From CAZKVJ01 sp964556225 (GTDB taxonomy: Bacteria > Actinomycetota > Acidimicrobiia > Acidimicrobiales > Ilumatobacteraceae): a stretch of DNA of 64,000 bases. Of this stretch, positions 52,757-61,512 are shown piece after piece (the first letter of the stretch is position 1; each line of letters opens with the position of its first letter). A model generated the notes under the pieces. It made no database searches, was not told the DNA's origin, and saw only the letters and a program-made list of their open reading frames with translations. The position numbers and the translations under genes are program-made. Location: assembly GCA_964556225.1 (NCBI GenBank), contig CAZKVJ010000004.1:156999-220998 (forward strand), given 5' to 3'.

Positions 52757-53914
52757 ATGACCAGCGCGACCACGTCCACCCCCATCACGATCCCCGTCGA
52801 GCTGCTGCCAGGCGACGGCCGGTTCGGCTCCGGACCGTCGAAGGTCCGCCCGGAGGCCGTCGACGCGCTCGCGGCCGTGTCCCGCACGTGGCTCGGCACG
52901 TCGCACCGCCAGGCGCCGGTGCGCAACGTGGTGGGCAGCGTCCGCCACGGCCTGCGCCAGCTGTTCGGCCTGCCGCACGACTGGGAGGTGGTGCTCGGCA
53001 ACGGCGGGTCCACCGTGTTCTGGGACGTCGCCTGCTTCGGGCTCATCGAGCGGCGCAGCCAGCACCTGGTGTTCGGCGAGTTCTCCTCGAAGTTCGCCGA
53101 CGCGGCCGCTGCGGCCCCACACCTCGACGAGCCGATGATCGTGCCGGCCACCCCCGGCGACCACCCCGAGCCGGCGGCAACGCCGGGCGTCGACGTCTAC
53201 GCGCTCACCCACAACGAGACCTCGACCGGGGTGATGATGCCACTGCGCCGCCCGGCCGGCGCAGACCCCGACGCGCTCGTGGTGGTCGACGCCACCAGCG
53301 CCGCCGGCGCCCTGCCGTGGGACCCGGCCGAGGTCGACGTCTACTACTTCGCCCCGCAGAAGAGCTTCGCCAGCGACGGCGGGCTGTGGCTGGCGGCGTG
53401 CTCGCCGCGGGCGCTCGAGCGCATCGCCCGGATCAAGGCCAGCGGCCGCTGGACCCCCGCCTCGCTCGATCTGTCCATCGCGCTCGAGAACTCCAAGGCC
53501 GACCAGACGTACAACACGCCGGCGCTCGCCACGCTGTTCCTGCTCGACCAGCAGATCCGCTGGATGCTCGACCAGGGTGGCCTGGCGTGGTGCACGTCGC
53601 GCTGCTCGGCGTCGGCGGCTCATCTGTACGGGTGGGCCGGGGCCAGCACCGAGGCGACGCCGTTCGTGGCCGACCCGGCGAAGCGCTCACTCGTCGTCGG
53701 CACCATCGATCTGCGCGCGCCCGCCGACGGCGGCGTCGACGCCAACGAGGTCGCCCGGGTGCTGCGGGCCAACGGCGTGGTCGACACCGAGAGCTACCGC
53801 AAGCTGGGCCGCAACCAGCTGCGGGTGGGGATGTTCCCGGCCGTCGAGCCCGACGACGTCGCCCAGCTCACCCGCTGCATCGACCACGTGGTCGACGTGC
53901 TGTCCCGGCGCTGA
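52757..53914 (+). CDS. serC: Phosphoserine aminotransferase
   Basis: The 385-residue enzyme transaminates 3-phosphohydroxypyruvate to phosphoserine. It has the actinobacterial SerC pattern: DGRFGSGPSKVRPE near the N-terminus, a TSHRQAPVRNVVG block and the lysine region YFAPQKSFASDGGLW. It ends with RNQLRVGMFPAVEP. AAGGGA lies 9 bases before the ATG at 52757; an in-frame ATG at 52748 would sit inside it. The PAC2 gene follows 21 bases later on the same strand. Confidence 0.95.
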   Translation: MTSATTSTPITIPVELLPGDGRFGSGPSKVRPEAVDALAAVSRTWLGTSHRQAPVRNVVGSVRHGLRQLFGLPHDWEVVLGNGGSTVFWDVACFGLIERRSQHLVFGEFSSKFADAAAAAPHLDEPMIVPATPGDHPEPAATPGVDVYALTHNETSTGVMMPLRRPAGADPDALVVVDATSAAGALPWDPAEVDVYYFAPQKSFASDGGLWLAACSPRALERIARIKASGRWTPASLDLSIALENSKADQTYNTPALATLFLLDQQIRWMLDQGGLAWCTSRCSASAAHLYGWAGASTEATPFVADPAKRSLVVGTIDLRAPADGGVDANEVARVLRANGVVDTESYRKLGRNQLRVGMFPAVEPDDVAQLTRCIDHVVDVLSRR

Positions 53915-53935
53915 GCCGCCTGGCAGGATCGGGCC

Positions 53936-54811
53936 GTGCGGATCGACGACGTCCTCCTCGGGTCGTGGGACCAGCTCGCGCCGCTGCGCCACCCGGTGAT
54001 GGTGCTGTCGCTGCGCGGCTGGTTCGACGTAGCGTCGGCGGCCACGAACGCGCTCGAGTGGCTGGCCCGCGACCGGGTGGCGCCGGTGATCGCGTCGATC
54101 GACCCCGATCCGTTCTACGACTTCACCCAGCAGCGACCCGAGGTCGAGCTCGACGACCACGACGAGCGCCGCATCCGCTGGCCGGAGAACGAGGCCCGCG
54201 CCGTGCGCTTCCCCGACGGGGCGCGCGACCTGGTGCTGCTCACCGGCGTCGAGCCGCACCTGTACTGGGCCACGTTCGCCGACGCGCTCATCGAGATCGC
54301 CCGCCGTACGGGGTGCGAGGTGGTGGTGACGGTCGGGGCCAACGCCGAGGCCGTTCCCCACACCCGCACGCCGGCCGTGGTGGGGAGCACGACCAACGCC
54401 GATCTCGCCCAGCGACTCGGCCTCTCCCGCCCCTCGTACGAGGGCGTCACCGGCGTGGTGGGAGTCCTCCAGGAGCGCCTCGACCGTCGCGGGATCCCGG
54501 CGGTGTCGCTGCGCGTCGGCGTGCCGCACTACCTGGGCGGCGCCCAGCACCCGGCGTCATCAGCGGCGCTGCTCCGCCACCTCGAGCACGTGCTGGGCGT
54601 GTCCACCAGCCACGCCCAGCTGCAGGGCGAGATCCAGCGCTGGCGCGACCTCCACGACCAGGCGGTCGCCGAGGACGCGCAGGTGCTGGGGTACGTGCAC
54701 CTGCTCGAGCGCGAGTACGACCGGCGCGCCGAAGCCGAGATCCCCTCGGCCGAGGCTCTGGGCGACGCGTTCGAGCAGTGGCTCCGCGACCAGCGCGGCC
54801 ACGACTCCTAA
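53936..54811 (+). CDS. PAC2-family proteasome-assembly-like protein
   Basis: The 291-residue protein has the PAC2 fold: LRGWFDVASAATNALEWL near the N-terminus, LVLLTGVEPHLYWATFADAL in the middle and a later GVPHYLGGAQHPASSAALL. The family is named for eukaryotic proteasome assembly chaperones; in Actinobacteria its exact role is unclear and no proteasome gene is in the window. It uses a GTG start. It may be co-transcribed with serC, and it ends at a hairpin shared with metY. Confidence 0.88.
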   Translation: MRIDDVLLGSWDQLAPLRHPVMVLSLRGWFDVASAATNALEWLARDRVAPVIASIDPDPFYDFTQQRPEVELDDHDERRIRWPENEARAVRFPDGARDLVLLTGVEPHLYWATFADALIEIARRTGCEVVVTVGANAEAVPHTRTPAVVGSTTNADLAQRLGLSRPSYEGVTGVVGVLQERLDRRGIPAVSLRVGVPHYLGGAQHPASSAALLRHLEHVLGVSTSHAQLQGEIQRWRDLHDQAVAEDAQVLGYVHLLEREYDRRAEAEIPSAEALGDAFEQWLRDQRGHDS

Positions 54812-54816
54812 CCCTG

Positions 54817-54862
54817 CGTTTGGTCGATTTGGCAGCAGAAGTGCTGCCCAATAGACCAAACG
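54817..54862. terminator. Bidirectional hairpin between PAC2 and metY genes
   Basis: An interrupted palindrome: CGTTTGGTC with GACCAAACG as the outer stem, GGCAGCA with TGCTGCC as the inner stem, a GAAG loop and unpaired GATTT/CAATA bulges. It lies between two convergent stops. Its sequence is unrelated to the R1-R6 palindromes. Confidence 0.75.
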
Positions 54863-54869
54863 GTGGGAT

Positions 54870-56183
<1,314 letters not shown>

Positions 56184-56251
56184 GACGGATGTGCCCTCCT
56201 GAGTCGGTCCGGGCACGCTAGGTCCCGGAATCTCGACCGATCAAGTCGGAA

Positions 56252-57280
56252 TTATCCGCCGCTGGCGTCGGCTACCTTGGTCTTGCCGGCGGAGATCCAG
56301 GGCATCATCGAGCGCAGGCGGGCGCCCACGGCCTCGATCGGGTGCGCCTTGCCCTTCTCCTGCAGCTCCTTGTAGTGCTTGCGGCCGCTCTCGCTCTCGG
56401 CGATCCACTCGTCGGCGAACTGCCCGCTCTGGATCTCGCCCAGGATCTTGCGCATCTCGGCCTTGGTGGCGTCGGTGATGATCCGCGGGCCACGGGTGAG
56501 GTCGCCGTACTCGGCGGTGTCGCTGATCGAGTAGCGCATCCCGGCGATGCCCTCCTCGTACATGAGATCGACGATCAGCTTCACCTCGTGCAGGCACTCG
56601 AAGTACGCCATCTCCGGCGCGTACCCCGCCTCGACGAGCGTCTCGAAGCCGGCCTGCACCAGCGAGGTGAGCCCGCCGCACAGCACGACCTGCTCGCCGA
56701 ACAGGTCGGTCTCGGTCTCCTCCGGGAACGTGGTCTCGATGACGCCGGCCCGGGTGGCGCCGATGGCGTCGGCGTACGACAAGGCCAGCGCCTTGGCACC
56801 GCCGGTGGCGTCCTGGGCCACGGCGATCAGCGCCGGCACGCCGCCACCCTCGGTGTAGGTGCGCCGCACCAGGTGCCCGGGCCCCTTCGGGGCGATCATG
56901 ATCACGTCGACGCCCTCGGGCGGGGTGATCCGCCCGAAGCGGATGTTGAACCCGTGGGCGAACGCCAGTGCCTTGCCCGGCGTCATGTGGGGGGCGATGA
57001 ACTCGTCGTAGATGCGCTTCTGCTCGGTGTCCGGGGCGAGGACCATGATGACGTCGGCCCACGCGGCCGCCTCGTCGATGGGCATCACCGTGAGGCCCTG
57101 GGCCTCGGCCTTGGCCTGCGACGACGAGCCGGGCCGCAGCGCCACGGCGACCTCGACCCCGGAGTCCTTCAGGTTCAGGGCGTGCGCGTGGCCCTGCGAG
57201 CCGTAGCCGACGATGGCCACCTTGCGGCCGTGGATGATCGACGGATCGGCGTCGGCCTCGTAGTACACGTTCGCAGCCAT
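56252..57280 (-). CDS. ilvC: Ketol-acid reductoisomerase
   Basis: The 342-residue class I enzyme performs the second step of branched-chain amino acid synthesis. The cofactor motif VGYGSQGHAHALNL is at residues 24-37, with catalytic blocks APKGPGHLVRR, AYFECLHEVKLIVDLMYEEG and SDTAEYGD. The start overlaps the ilvN stop by one base. It is the third gene of ilvB-ilvN-ilvC. Confidence 0.97.
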   Translation of the reverse strand: MAANVYYEADADPSIIHGRKVAIVGYGSQGHAHALNLKDSGVEVAVALRPGSSSQAKAEAQGLTVMPIDEAAAWADVIMVLAPDTEQKRIYDEFIAPHMTPGKALAFAHGFNIRFGRITPPEGVDVIMIAPKGPGHLVRRTYTEGGGVPALIAVAQDATGGAKALALSYADAIGATRAGVIETTFPEETETDLFGEQVVLCGGLTSLVQAGFETLVEAGYAPEMAYFECLHEVKLIVDLMYEEGIAGMRYSISDTAEYGDLTRGPRIITDATKAEMRKILGEIQSGQFADEWIAESESGRKHYKELQEKGKAHPIEAVGARLRSMMPWISAGKTKVADASGG

Positions 57281-57828
57281 CAGCCTGCCTTTCCCTTCAC
57301 GGCGCGAAGGCGCGCCTCTCGATCGAGCTTGGGCAGCGCGACGCGGCCGGTGCGCTGCAGCTCCACGATGCCATAGCTCCGCAGCAGCTCTTCAAAATCG
57401 TCGATCTTGTCCGGGTGGCCCTCGAGCGACACGGTGAGCGCCTCGGCACCCACGGCGAGGATCTTGCCCTCGAAGATCGTCGTCAGCTCGACCACCTGCC
57501 CCCGGTCTTCCGGCGCCACCCGCACCGTGGCCAGGAGCAGCTCGCGCTCCACGCTGTGGCGAGGGTCGAGCTCGCTGATCTTCACCACGTCGATCAGCTT
57601 GAACAGCTGCTTGGTGACCTGCTCGAGCGGGGTGGACTCCACGTCGACCACGATGGTGATCCGCGACTGCGCCGGGTCCTCCGTGGGAGCGACCGCCAGG
57701 CTGAAGATGTTGAAGCCGCGCCGGGCGAACAGCGACGCCACCCGGGCGAGGACGCCGGGGCGGTTCTGGACCAGCACGGACAGGATGTGGTGGGTCGGGT
57801 CGGACCCGAGAGGGTTGATCGCGGTCAT
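57280..57828 (-). CDS. ilvN: Acetolactate synthase small (regulatory) subunit
   Basis: The 182-residue regulatory subunit has an N-terminal ACT domain (HILSVLVQNRPGVLARVASL, the valine-binding site region) and a second C-terminal ACT-like domain. It conveys feedback inhibition by valine to IlvB. The start overlaps the ilvB stop (ATGA), and the stop shares one base with the ilvC start. Length is normal for the long form. Confidence 0.96.
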   Translation of the reverse strand: MTAINPLGSDPTHHILSVLVQNRPGVLARVASLFARRGFNIFSLAVAPTEDPAQSRITIVVDVESTPLEQVTKQLFKLIDVVKISELDPRHSVERELLLATVRVAPEDRGQVVELTTIFEGKILAVGAEALTVSLEGHPDKIDDFEELLRSYGIVELQRTGRVALPKLDREARLRAVKGKAG

Positions 57829-59576
57829 CAGCTCAACGCCTTCCTGCTCGGCTCCTGCGACGGGGGCAGGAGCAGATCGTCGTTCGCGCACCCGGCCGGC
57901 ACCATCGGGAACACCTTCTCCCCGGAGTCGACGCGGAACTCCACCACCACCGGCCGGTCGTCGACCGAGTTGGCCTTGTCGATCGCCGGCTGCACCTCGG
58001 CGGGGTCCTCGACCCGGATCGCCACGCAGCCCATCGCCTCGGCCCACTTCACGTAGTCCGGCAGGTCGGGCGACAAGTACACCTCGCTGTAGCGCTCCTC
58101 GTAGAACATCTCCTGCCACTGGCGGACCATGCCCAGGTAGCTGTTGTTGAGGATCGCCACCTTGATCGGGATCCGCTCGGCGGACGCCGTCACCAGCTCC
58201 TGGGCGGTCATCTGGAAGCAGCCGTCGCCGTCGATGGCCCACACCGTGCGGTCCGGGCGGCCGACCTTGGCCCCGATGGCCGCCGGCACCGAGAAGCCCA
58301 TCGTGCCGAGGCCGCCGGAGTTCACCCACGTGTACGGCTCGGTGTAGCGCCAGAACTGGCTGGTCCACATCTGGTGCTGGCCCACGCCGGACACCACGAT
58401 CGTGCCCTCGGGCGCGCTGTCGCGCAGCTGCTCCAGGCAGTACTGCGGCTTGAGCGCCTCGCCGGGCTCGCTCTGGTCGTAGGTGAGCGGGAACTGCTCG
58501 CGCCAGCCGCTGATGCGGCTCTTCCAGGCGCCGGTGTCGGCCTGCACCGCCCCGCTCGCCTTCATCTCGCGGATGACCCGCACGATCTCCTCGATGACGA
58601 GGCGGGCGTCGCCCACGATCGGCACGTCGGGCCGGCGGACCTTGCCCTGCTCGGCAGGGTCGATGTCGACGTGGATCACCTTGGCCTCGGGCGCGAACGC
58701 CGACACCTTGCCGGTGACCCGGTCGTCGAAGCGCGCCCCGAGCGCGACCAGCAGGTCGCAGCGCTGCATGGCGGTCACGGCGGTCGCGTTGCCGTGCATT
58801 CCCGGCATGCCGAGCGCCAGTGGGTGGTCGTCGGGGAACGCCCCACGGGCCATGAGCGTGGTGACCACGTGGATGTCGGTCAGCTCCGCCAGCTCGCGCA
58901 GCGCACCAGCCGCCCGGGCCTTCAGCACGCCGCCCCCCACGTACAGCACCGGCCGCTCGGCCTCCATGATGAGCCGGGCCGCCTCCTTGATCATCCGCGG
59001 GTGGCCCTTGGTGGTGGGGCGGTACCCCGGCAGGCTGTCGGCCACCTCGGCGTCGCTCGGCCAGTGCCACTCCATCGAGTTCTGGAGCACGTCCTTGGGC
59101 AGGTCGAGCAGCACCGGGCCGGGCCGGCCGGTGGTGGCGATGTGGAACGCCTGGCGCACCATGAGCGGGATGTCGTCCGGCGACATCACCAGCTCGTTGT
59201 GCTTGGTGACGCTGCGGGTGATCCCCACGGTGTCGCACTCCTGGAACGCATCCGTGCCGATCGCGCCGGTGGCGACCTGGCCGGTGATGGCCACCATCGG
59301 GATCGAGTCCATGTACGCGTCGCACAGCGGCGTGACCAGGTTCGTGGCCGCCGGGCCGCTGGTCACCATCGCCACGCCGGGCCGCCCGGTGACGTGGGCG
59401 TACCCCTCGGCCATGTGCCCGGCGCCCTGCTCGTGACGCACCAGGATGTGGCGGATCGTGGACTCGAGCAGCGGGTCGTAGGCCGGGAGGATGCAGCCAC
59501 CGGGCAGGCCGAACACGACCTCGGTGTGCTCCATCTCCAGTGCTCTGATGAGGGCTTGGGCGCCGGTGATCTTCAT
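57828..59576 (-). CDS. ilvB: Acetolactate synthase large (catalytic) subunit
   Basis: The 582-residue ThDP-dependent enzyme makes acetolactate and acetohydroxybutyrate. The PYR domain has the catalytic glutamate in RHEQGAGHMAEGYA; the ThDP-binding domain has GDGCFQMTAQEL...ILNNSYLGMVRQWQ. The start ATG at 59576 lies after CCAGGAGCAC. It sits behind an attenuator and leader peptide (59607-59710), so expression probably follows branched-chain amino acid supply. Confidence 0.97.
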   Translation of the reverse strand: MKITGAQALIRALEMEHTEVVFGLPGGCILPAYDPLLESTIRHILVRHEQGAGHMAEGYAHVTGRPGVAMVTSGPAATNLVTPLCDAYMDSIPMVAITGQVATGAIGTDAFQECDTVGITRSVTKHNELVMSPDDIPLMVRQAFHIATTGRPGPVLLDLPKDVLQNSMEWHWPSDAEVADSLPGYRPTTKGHPRMIKEAARLIMEAERPVLYVGGGVLKARAAGALRELAELTDIHVVTTLMARGAFPDDHPLALGMPGMHGNATAVTAMQRCDLLVALGARFDDRVTGKVSAFAPEAKVIHVDIDPAEQGKVRRPDVPIVGDARLVIEEIVRVIREMKASGAVQADTGAWKSRISGWREQFPLTYDQSEPGEALKPQYCLEQLRDSAPEGTIVVSGVGQHQMWTSQFWRYTEPYTWVNSGGLGTMGFSVPAAIGAKVGRPDRTVWAIDGDGCFQMTAQELVTASAERIPIKVAILNNSYLGMVRQWQEMFYEERYSEVYLSPDLPDYVKWAEAMGCVAIRVEDPAEVQPAIDKANSVDDRPVVVEFRVDSGEKVFPMVPAGCANDDLLLPPSQEPSRKALS

Positions 59577-59606
59577 GGGGTGCTCCTGGGGCGTGAGCGG
59601 ACTGGG

Positions 59607-59642
59607 CCGAAAAACGAAGCGACCTCCCGGTTCGGGAGGTCG
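59607..59642 (-). terminator. Attenuator terminator of the ilvBNC operon
   Basis: On the coding strand a 10-bp perfect stem (CGACCTCCCG pairing with CGGGAGGTCG) with a 3-base loop is followed by CTTCGTTTTTCGG, which includes a run of T. It lies between the leader peptide stop and ilvB, the place expected for a transcription attenuator. Confidence 0.88.
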
Positions 59643-59671
59643 AGGCACGCGCGGCGATGGACGCCGGCGTG

Positions 59672-59710
59672 CTAGCGGATGAGTACGACGAGGGCGGTCG
59701 GGTTCGTCAT
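59672..59710 (-). CDS. ilvB leader peptide
   Basis: A 12-codon open frame, MTNPTALVVLIR, ending in TAG. Four consecutive regulatory codons (Val, Val, Leu, Ile) plus an earlier Leu fit a branched-chain amino acid leader peptide. Ribosome stalling at these codons when charged tRNA is scarce would prevent the terminator at 59607-59642 from forming. The leader stop is 95 bases before the ilvB start. Too short for normal gene calling. Confidence 0.85.
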   Translation of the reverse strand: MTNPTALVVLIR

Positions 59711-59788
59711 CGCCCGGCATTCAACCATCCGCGGCCCCATCCCGGCAACCCCATCGCCACCTGCCCGGGTCACGGAGCGTGCGCACGG

Positions 59789-60070
59789 TCACCGCGGCCG
59801 GTACACGCGGGAGCGGTGATCGATGCGCGCCACGATGACCGCGCGCTCGCCGTCGTCGATCTCGTCGACCACCCGGTAGGAGCCGGGACGAGCGGAGTGG
59901 AGCCCGGCGAGCTCACGCCGCAGCCGGCCGCCGACTCGGTACAGATTGTCGACGAGCGCGGACAGCATGAACTCGACGACCGAGGCCGCGGTGCGCTCGG
60001 CAAGGCGTTCGAGCTGACGCTGAGCCGGCCCGGTGACCCGCAGCTCGTACGGTGCGGGTGGTCCGCTCAC
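59789..60070 (-). CDS. RelE/ParE-family toxin
   Basis: The 93-residue protein has the RelE-like pattern: YELRVTGPAQRQLERLAERT at the start, LRRELAGLHSARPGSYRVVDEID in the middle and a basic C-terminus RIDHRSRVYRPR. Such toxins usually cleave mRNA on the ribosome. It overlaps its antitoxin gene (ATGA), which precedes it, the standard order. The antitoxin is expected to bind it. Confidence 0.85.
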   Translation of the reverse strand: MSGPPAPYELRVTGPAQRQLERLAERTAASVVEFMLSALVDNLYRVGGRLRRELAGLHSARPGSYRVVDEIDDGERAVIVARIDHRSRVYRPR

Positions 60071-60216
60071 CTCGGCGCGAATCGCCGGCGGAGCTCGTCG
60101 CCGGTCACGTAGTCACCACGTTCGTGTGCGCGCCGCGCCTCGTCGAGCTCGCGCATCGCCTCCGGGTCCGAGAGCAGATCGAGCGTGTCGTCGAGGGACT
60201 CCAGATCACCGCTCAT
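60067..60216 (-). CDS. Short antitoxin for the RelE-like toxin
   Basis: The 49-residue product (MSGDLESLDDTLDLLSDPEA...) has the acidic helical C-terminal part of a RelB/Phd-type antitoxin: LSDPEAMRELDEARRAHERG, then a GDYVTGDELRRRF tail that binds the toxin. It lacks a DNA-binding N-terminal domain. The DNA-binding function may come from the overlapping ribbon-helix-helix gene upstream. The start overlaps the end of that gene by 11 bases. Confidence 0.75.
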   Translation of the reverse strand: MSGDLESLDDTLDLLSDPEAMRELDEARRAHERGDYVTGDELRRRFAPR

Positions 60217-60439
60217 GGGGCGACTCGCGGTCGGGCAGCCGGCCGCCGCCCATGTGGAAGCCGCGGTCGAGCTGCCGGAAGGCGGTGTCGCGGGCTTGGC
60301 GGCAGCGATCGTCGACCTCGACGAGGCGGGAGATCTCGTCGGCCACGAGGCAGCTGACCGAGGTCGACCGTCGGGCGGCAAGGACTCTCGCCTTGTCGAT
60401 GGTCACGTCGTCGAGCTGAACGGCGAGGTTCCGCTTCAT
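60206..60439 (-). CDS. Ribbon-helix-helix (VapB-like) antitoxin without a paired PIN toxin
   Basis: The 77-residue protein starts MKRNLAVQLDDVTIDKARVL, the N-terminal strand and helix of a CopG/VapB-type DNA-binding dimer. The C-terminus (GGGRLPDRESPHER) resembles the toxin-wrapping tail of VapB antitoxins. A VapC PIN-domain toxin should follow but is missing; instead the RelB-like gene begins inside the last codons. The three genes could be a hybrid toxin-antitoxin unit. An operator palindrome lies at the start. Confidence 0.75.
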   Translation of the reverse strand: MKRNLAVQLDDVTIDKARVLAARRSTSVSCLVADEISRLVEVDDRCRQARDTAFRQLDRGFHMGGGRLPDRESPHER

Positions 60440-60475
60440 CCACGTGATCAACGTGGTCCACATGAGTCACGTGGA
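60439..60475 (-). promoter_or_regulatory. Nested palindrome, probable antitoxin operator
   Basis: An inverted repeat of 9 bases, TCCACGTGA and TCACGTGGA, encloses a second imperfect one, ACGTGG-T-CCACAT. The whole spans the first base of the antitoxin start codon and the 36 bases before it. Ribbon-helix-helix antitoxins autoregulate through such sites. Confidence 0.75.
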
Positions 60476-60506
60476 GCATCTCGATGGGAAGGCCCTGGCG
60501 GCCTCC

Positions 60507-61415
60507 TCAGTCCGTCGGGAACGCTCCCTGCAGCTGGGCGGCCGTCAGGGTGTTCTCCAGCAGGCAGGCGATCGTCATCGGCCCCGTTCCGCCCGGCATC
60601 GGGGTGATGTGGCCGGCGATCGCCTGCACCTCGTCGAAGGCCACGTCGCCGGCGATGCCGGCCGCGGTGCGGCTCACGCCGACGTCGATCACCGCCGCAC
60701 CCGGCTTCACATGGGCGGCGGTGATGATCCCGGCCTGGCCGGCGGCGGCGACCAGGATGTCGGCCTCGCGGCAGACGTCGGCGAGGTCCGGCGTGCGGCT
60801 GTGGGCGATCGTCACCGTGGCGTCGGTGCCCTTGCGGGCCAGCAGCAGCGCCGTCGGCAGCCCCACCAGGGTGGAGCGGCCCAGCACGACCGCCCGCTTG
60901 CCACTGATCGACACCCCGTAGCGCTCCAGCAGGCGCATCACCCCGAGGGGCGTGCAGCCGACCAGCCCCGGCACGCCCCGCACGAGGCGGCCCATCGACA
61001 TCTCCGTGAGCCCGTCGACGTCCTTGTCCGGTGGCACCAGGCGCAGCACCGCCTCCGGATCGAGGCCGTCCGGGATCGGCAGCTGCACCAGGATGCCGTG
61101 CACCCCCGAGTCGGCCGCCAGCTCGGCCACCATGTCCTCGACCTGGGACTGTGATGCCGAGCCGGGCAGCAGCCCGTTGCGGCTGAGCATGCCGGCCTTG
61201 CCGGCTTGGACGTGCTTGTTGCGCACGTACCGTTGGCTCGGCGGGTCGTCGCCCACCAGCACGGTGGCCAGGCACACCGGCGGCGAGCCGGCCGCCTCGA
61301 TCCGAGCCCGCAGCGCCGCCACGATCTCGTCGCGCAGCCGGTTGCCGTCCATGAGCACCGCCCCCCCGGGCGTGCGCTCGAAGTCGCCCGTGGGGCCCGA
61401 GTCGTTCGTCGTCAC
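60507..61415 (-). CDS. folD: Bifunctional methylene-THF dehydrogenase/methenyl-THF cyclohydrolase FolD
   Basis: The 302-residue enzyme interconverts methylene-, methenyl- and formyl-tetrahydrofolate. Motifs visible: YVRNKHVQAGKAG (active-site lysine region), GILVQLPIPDGLD, PPDKDVDGLTEMSMG, and the Rossmann block VVLGRSTLVGLPTALLL, then PMPGGTGPMTIA. The GTG at 61415 makes it about 20 residues longer than usual; an ATG at 61352 (MDGNRLRDEI) would give a normal length of 281 residues. It diverges from ino1. Confidence 0.94.
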   Translation of the reverse strand: MTTNDSGPTGDFERTPGGAVLMDGNRLRDEIVAALRARIEAAGSPPVCLATVLVGDDPPSQRYVRNKHVQAGKAGMLSRNGLLPGSASQSQVEDMVAELAADSGVHGILVQLPIPDGLDPEAVLRLVPPDKDVDGLTEMSMGRLVRGVPGLVGCTPLGVMRLLERYGVSISGKRAVVLGRSTLVGLPTALLLARKGTDATVTIAHSRTPDLADVCREADILVAAAGQAGIITAAHVKPGAAVIDVGVSRTAAGIAGDVAFDEVQAIAGHITPMPGGTGPMTIACLLENTLTAAQLQGAFPTD

Positions 61416-61512
61416 GCCGGCGATGGTACGAGGTCCGTCCACGCCGTAGCCTGTGCGACCGCCGTACGACCAGCCGCGCGATCCCATCCGCTGCGGCGAA
61501 GGAGCCTCTCGA

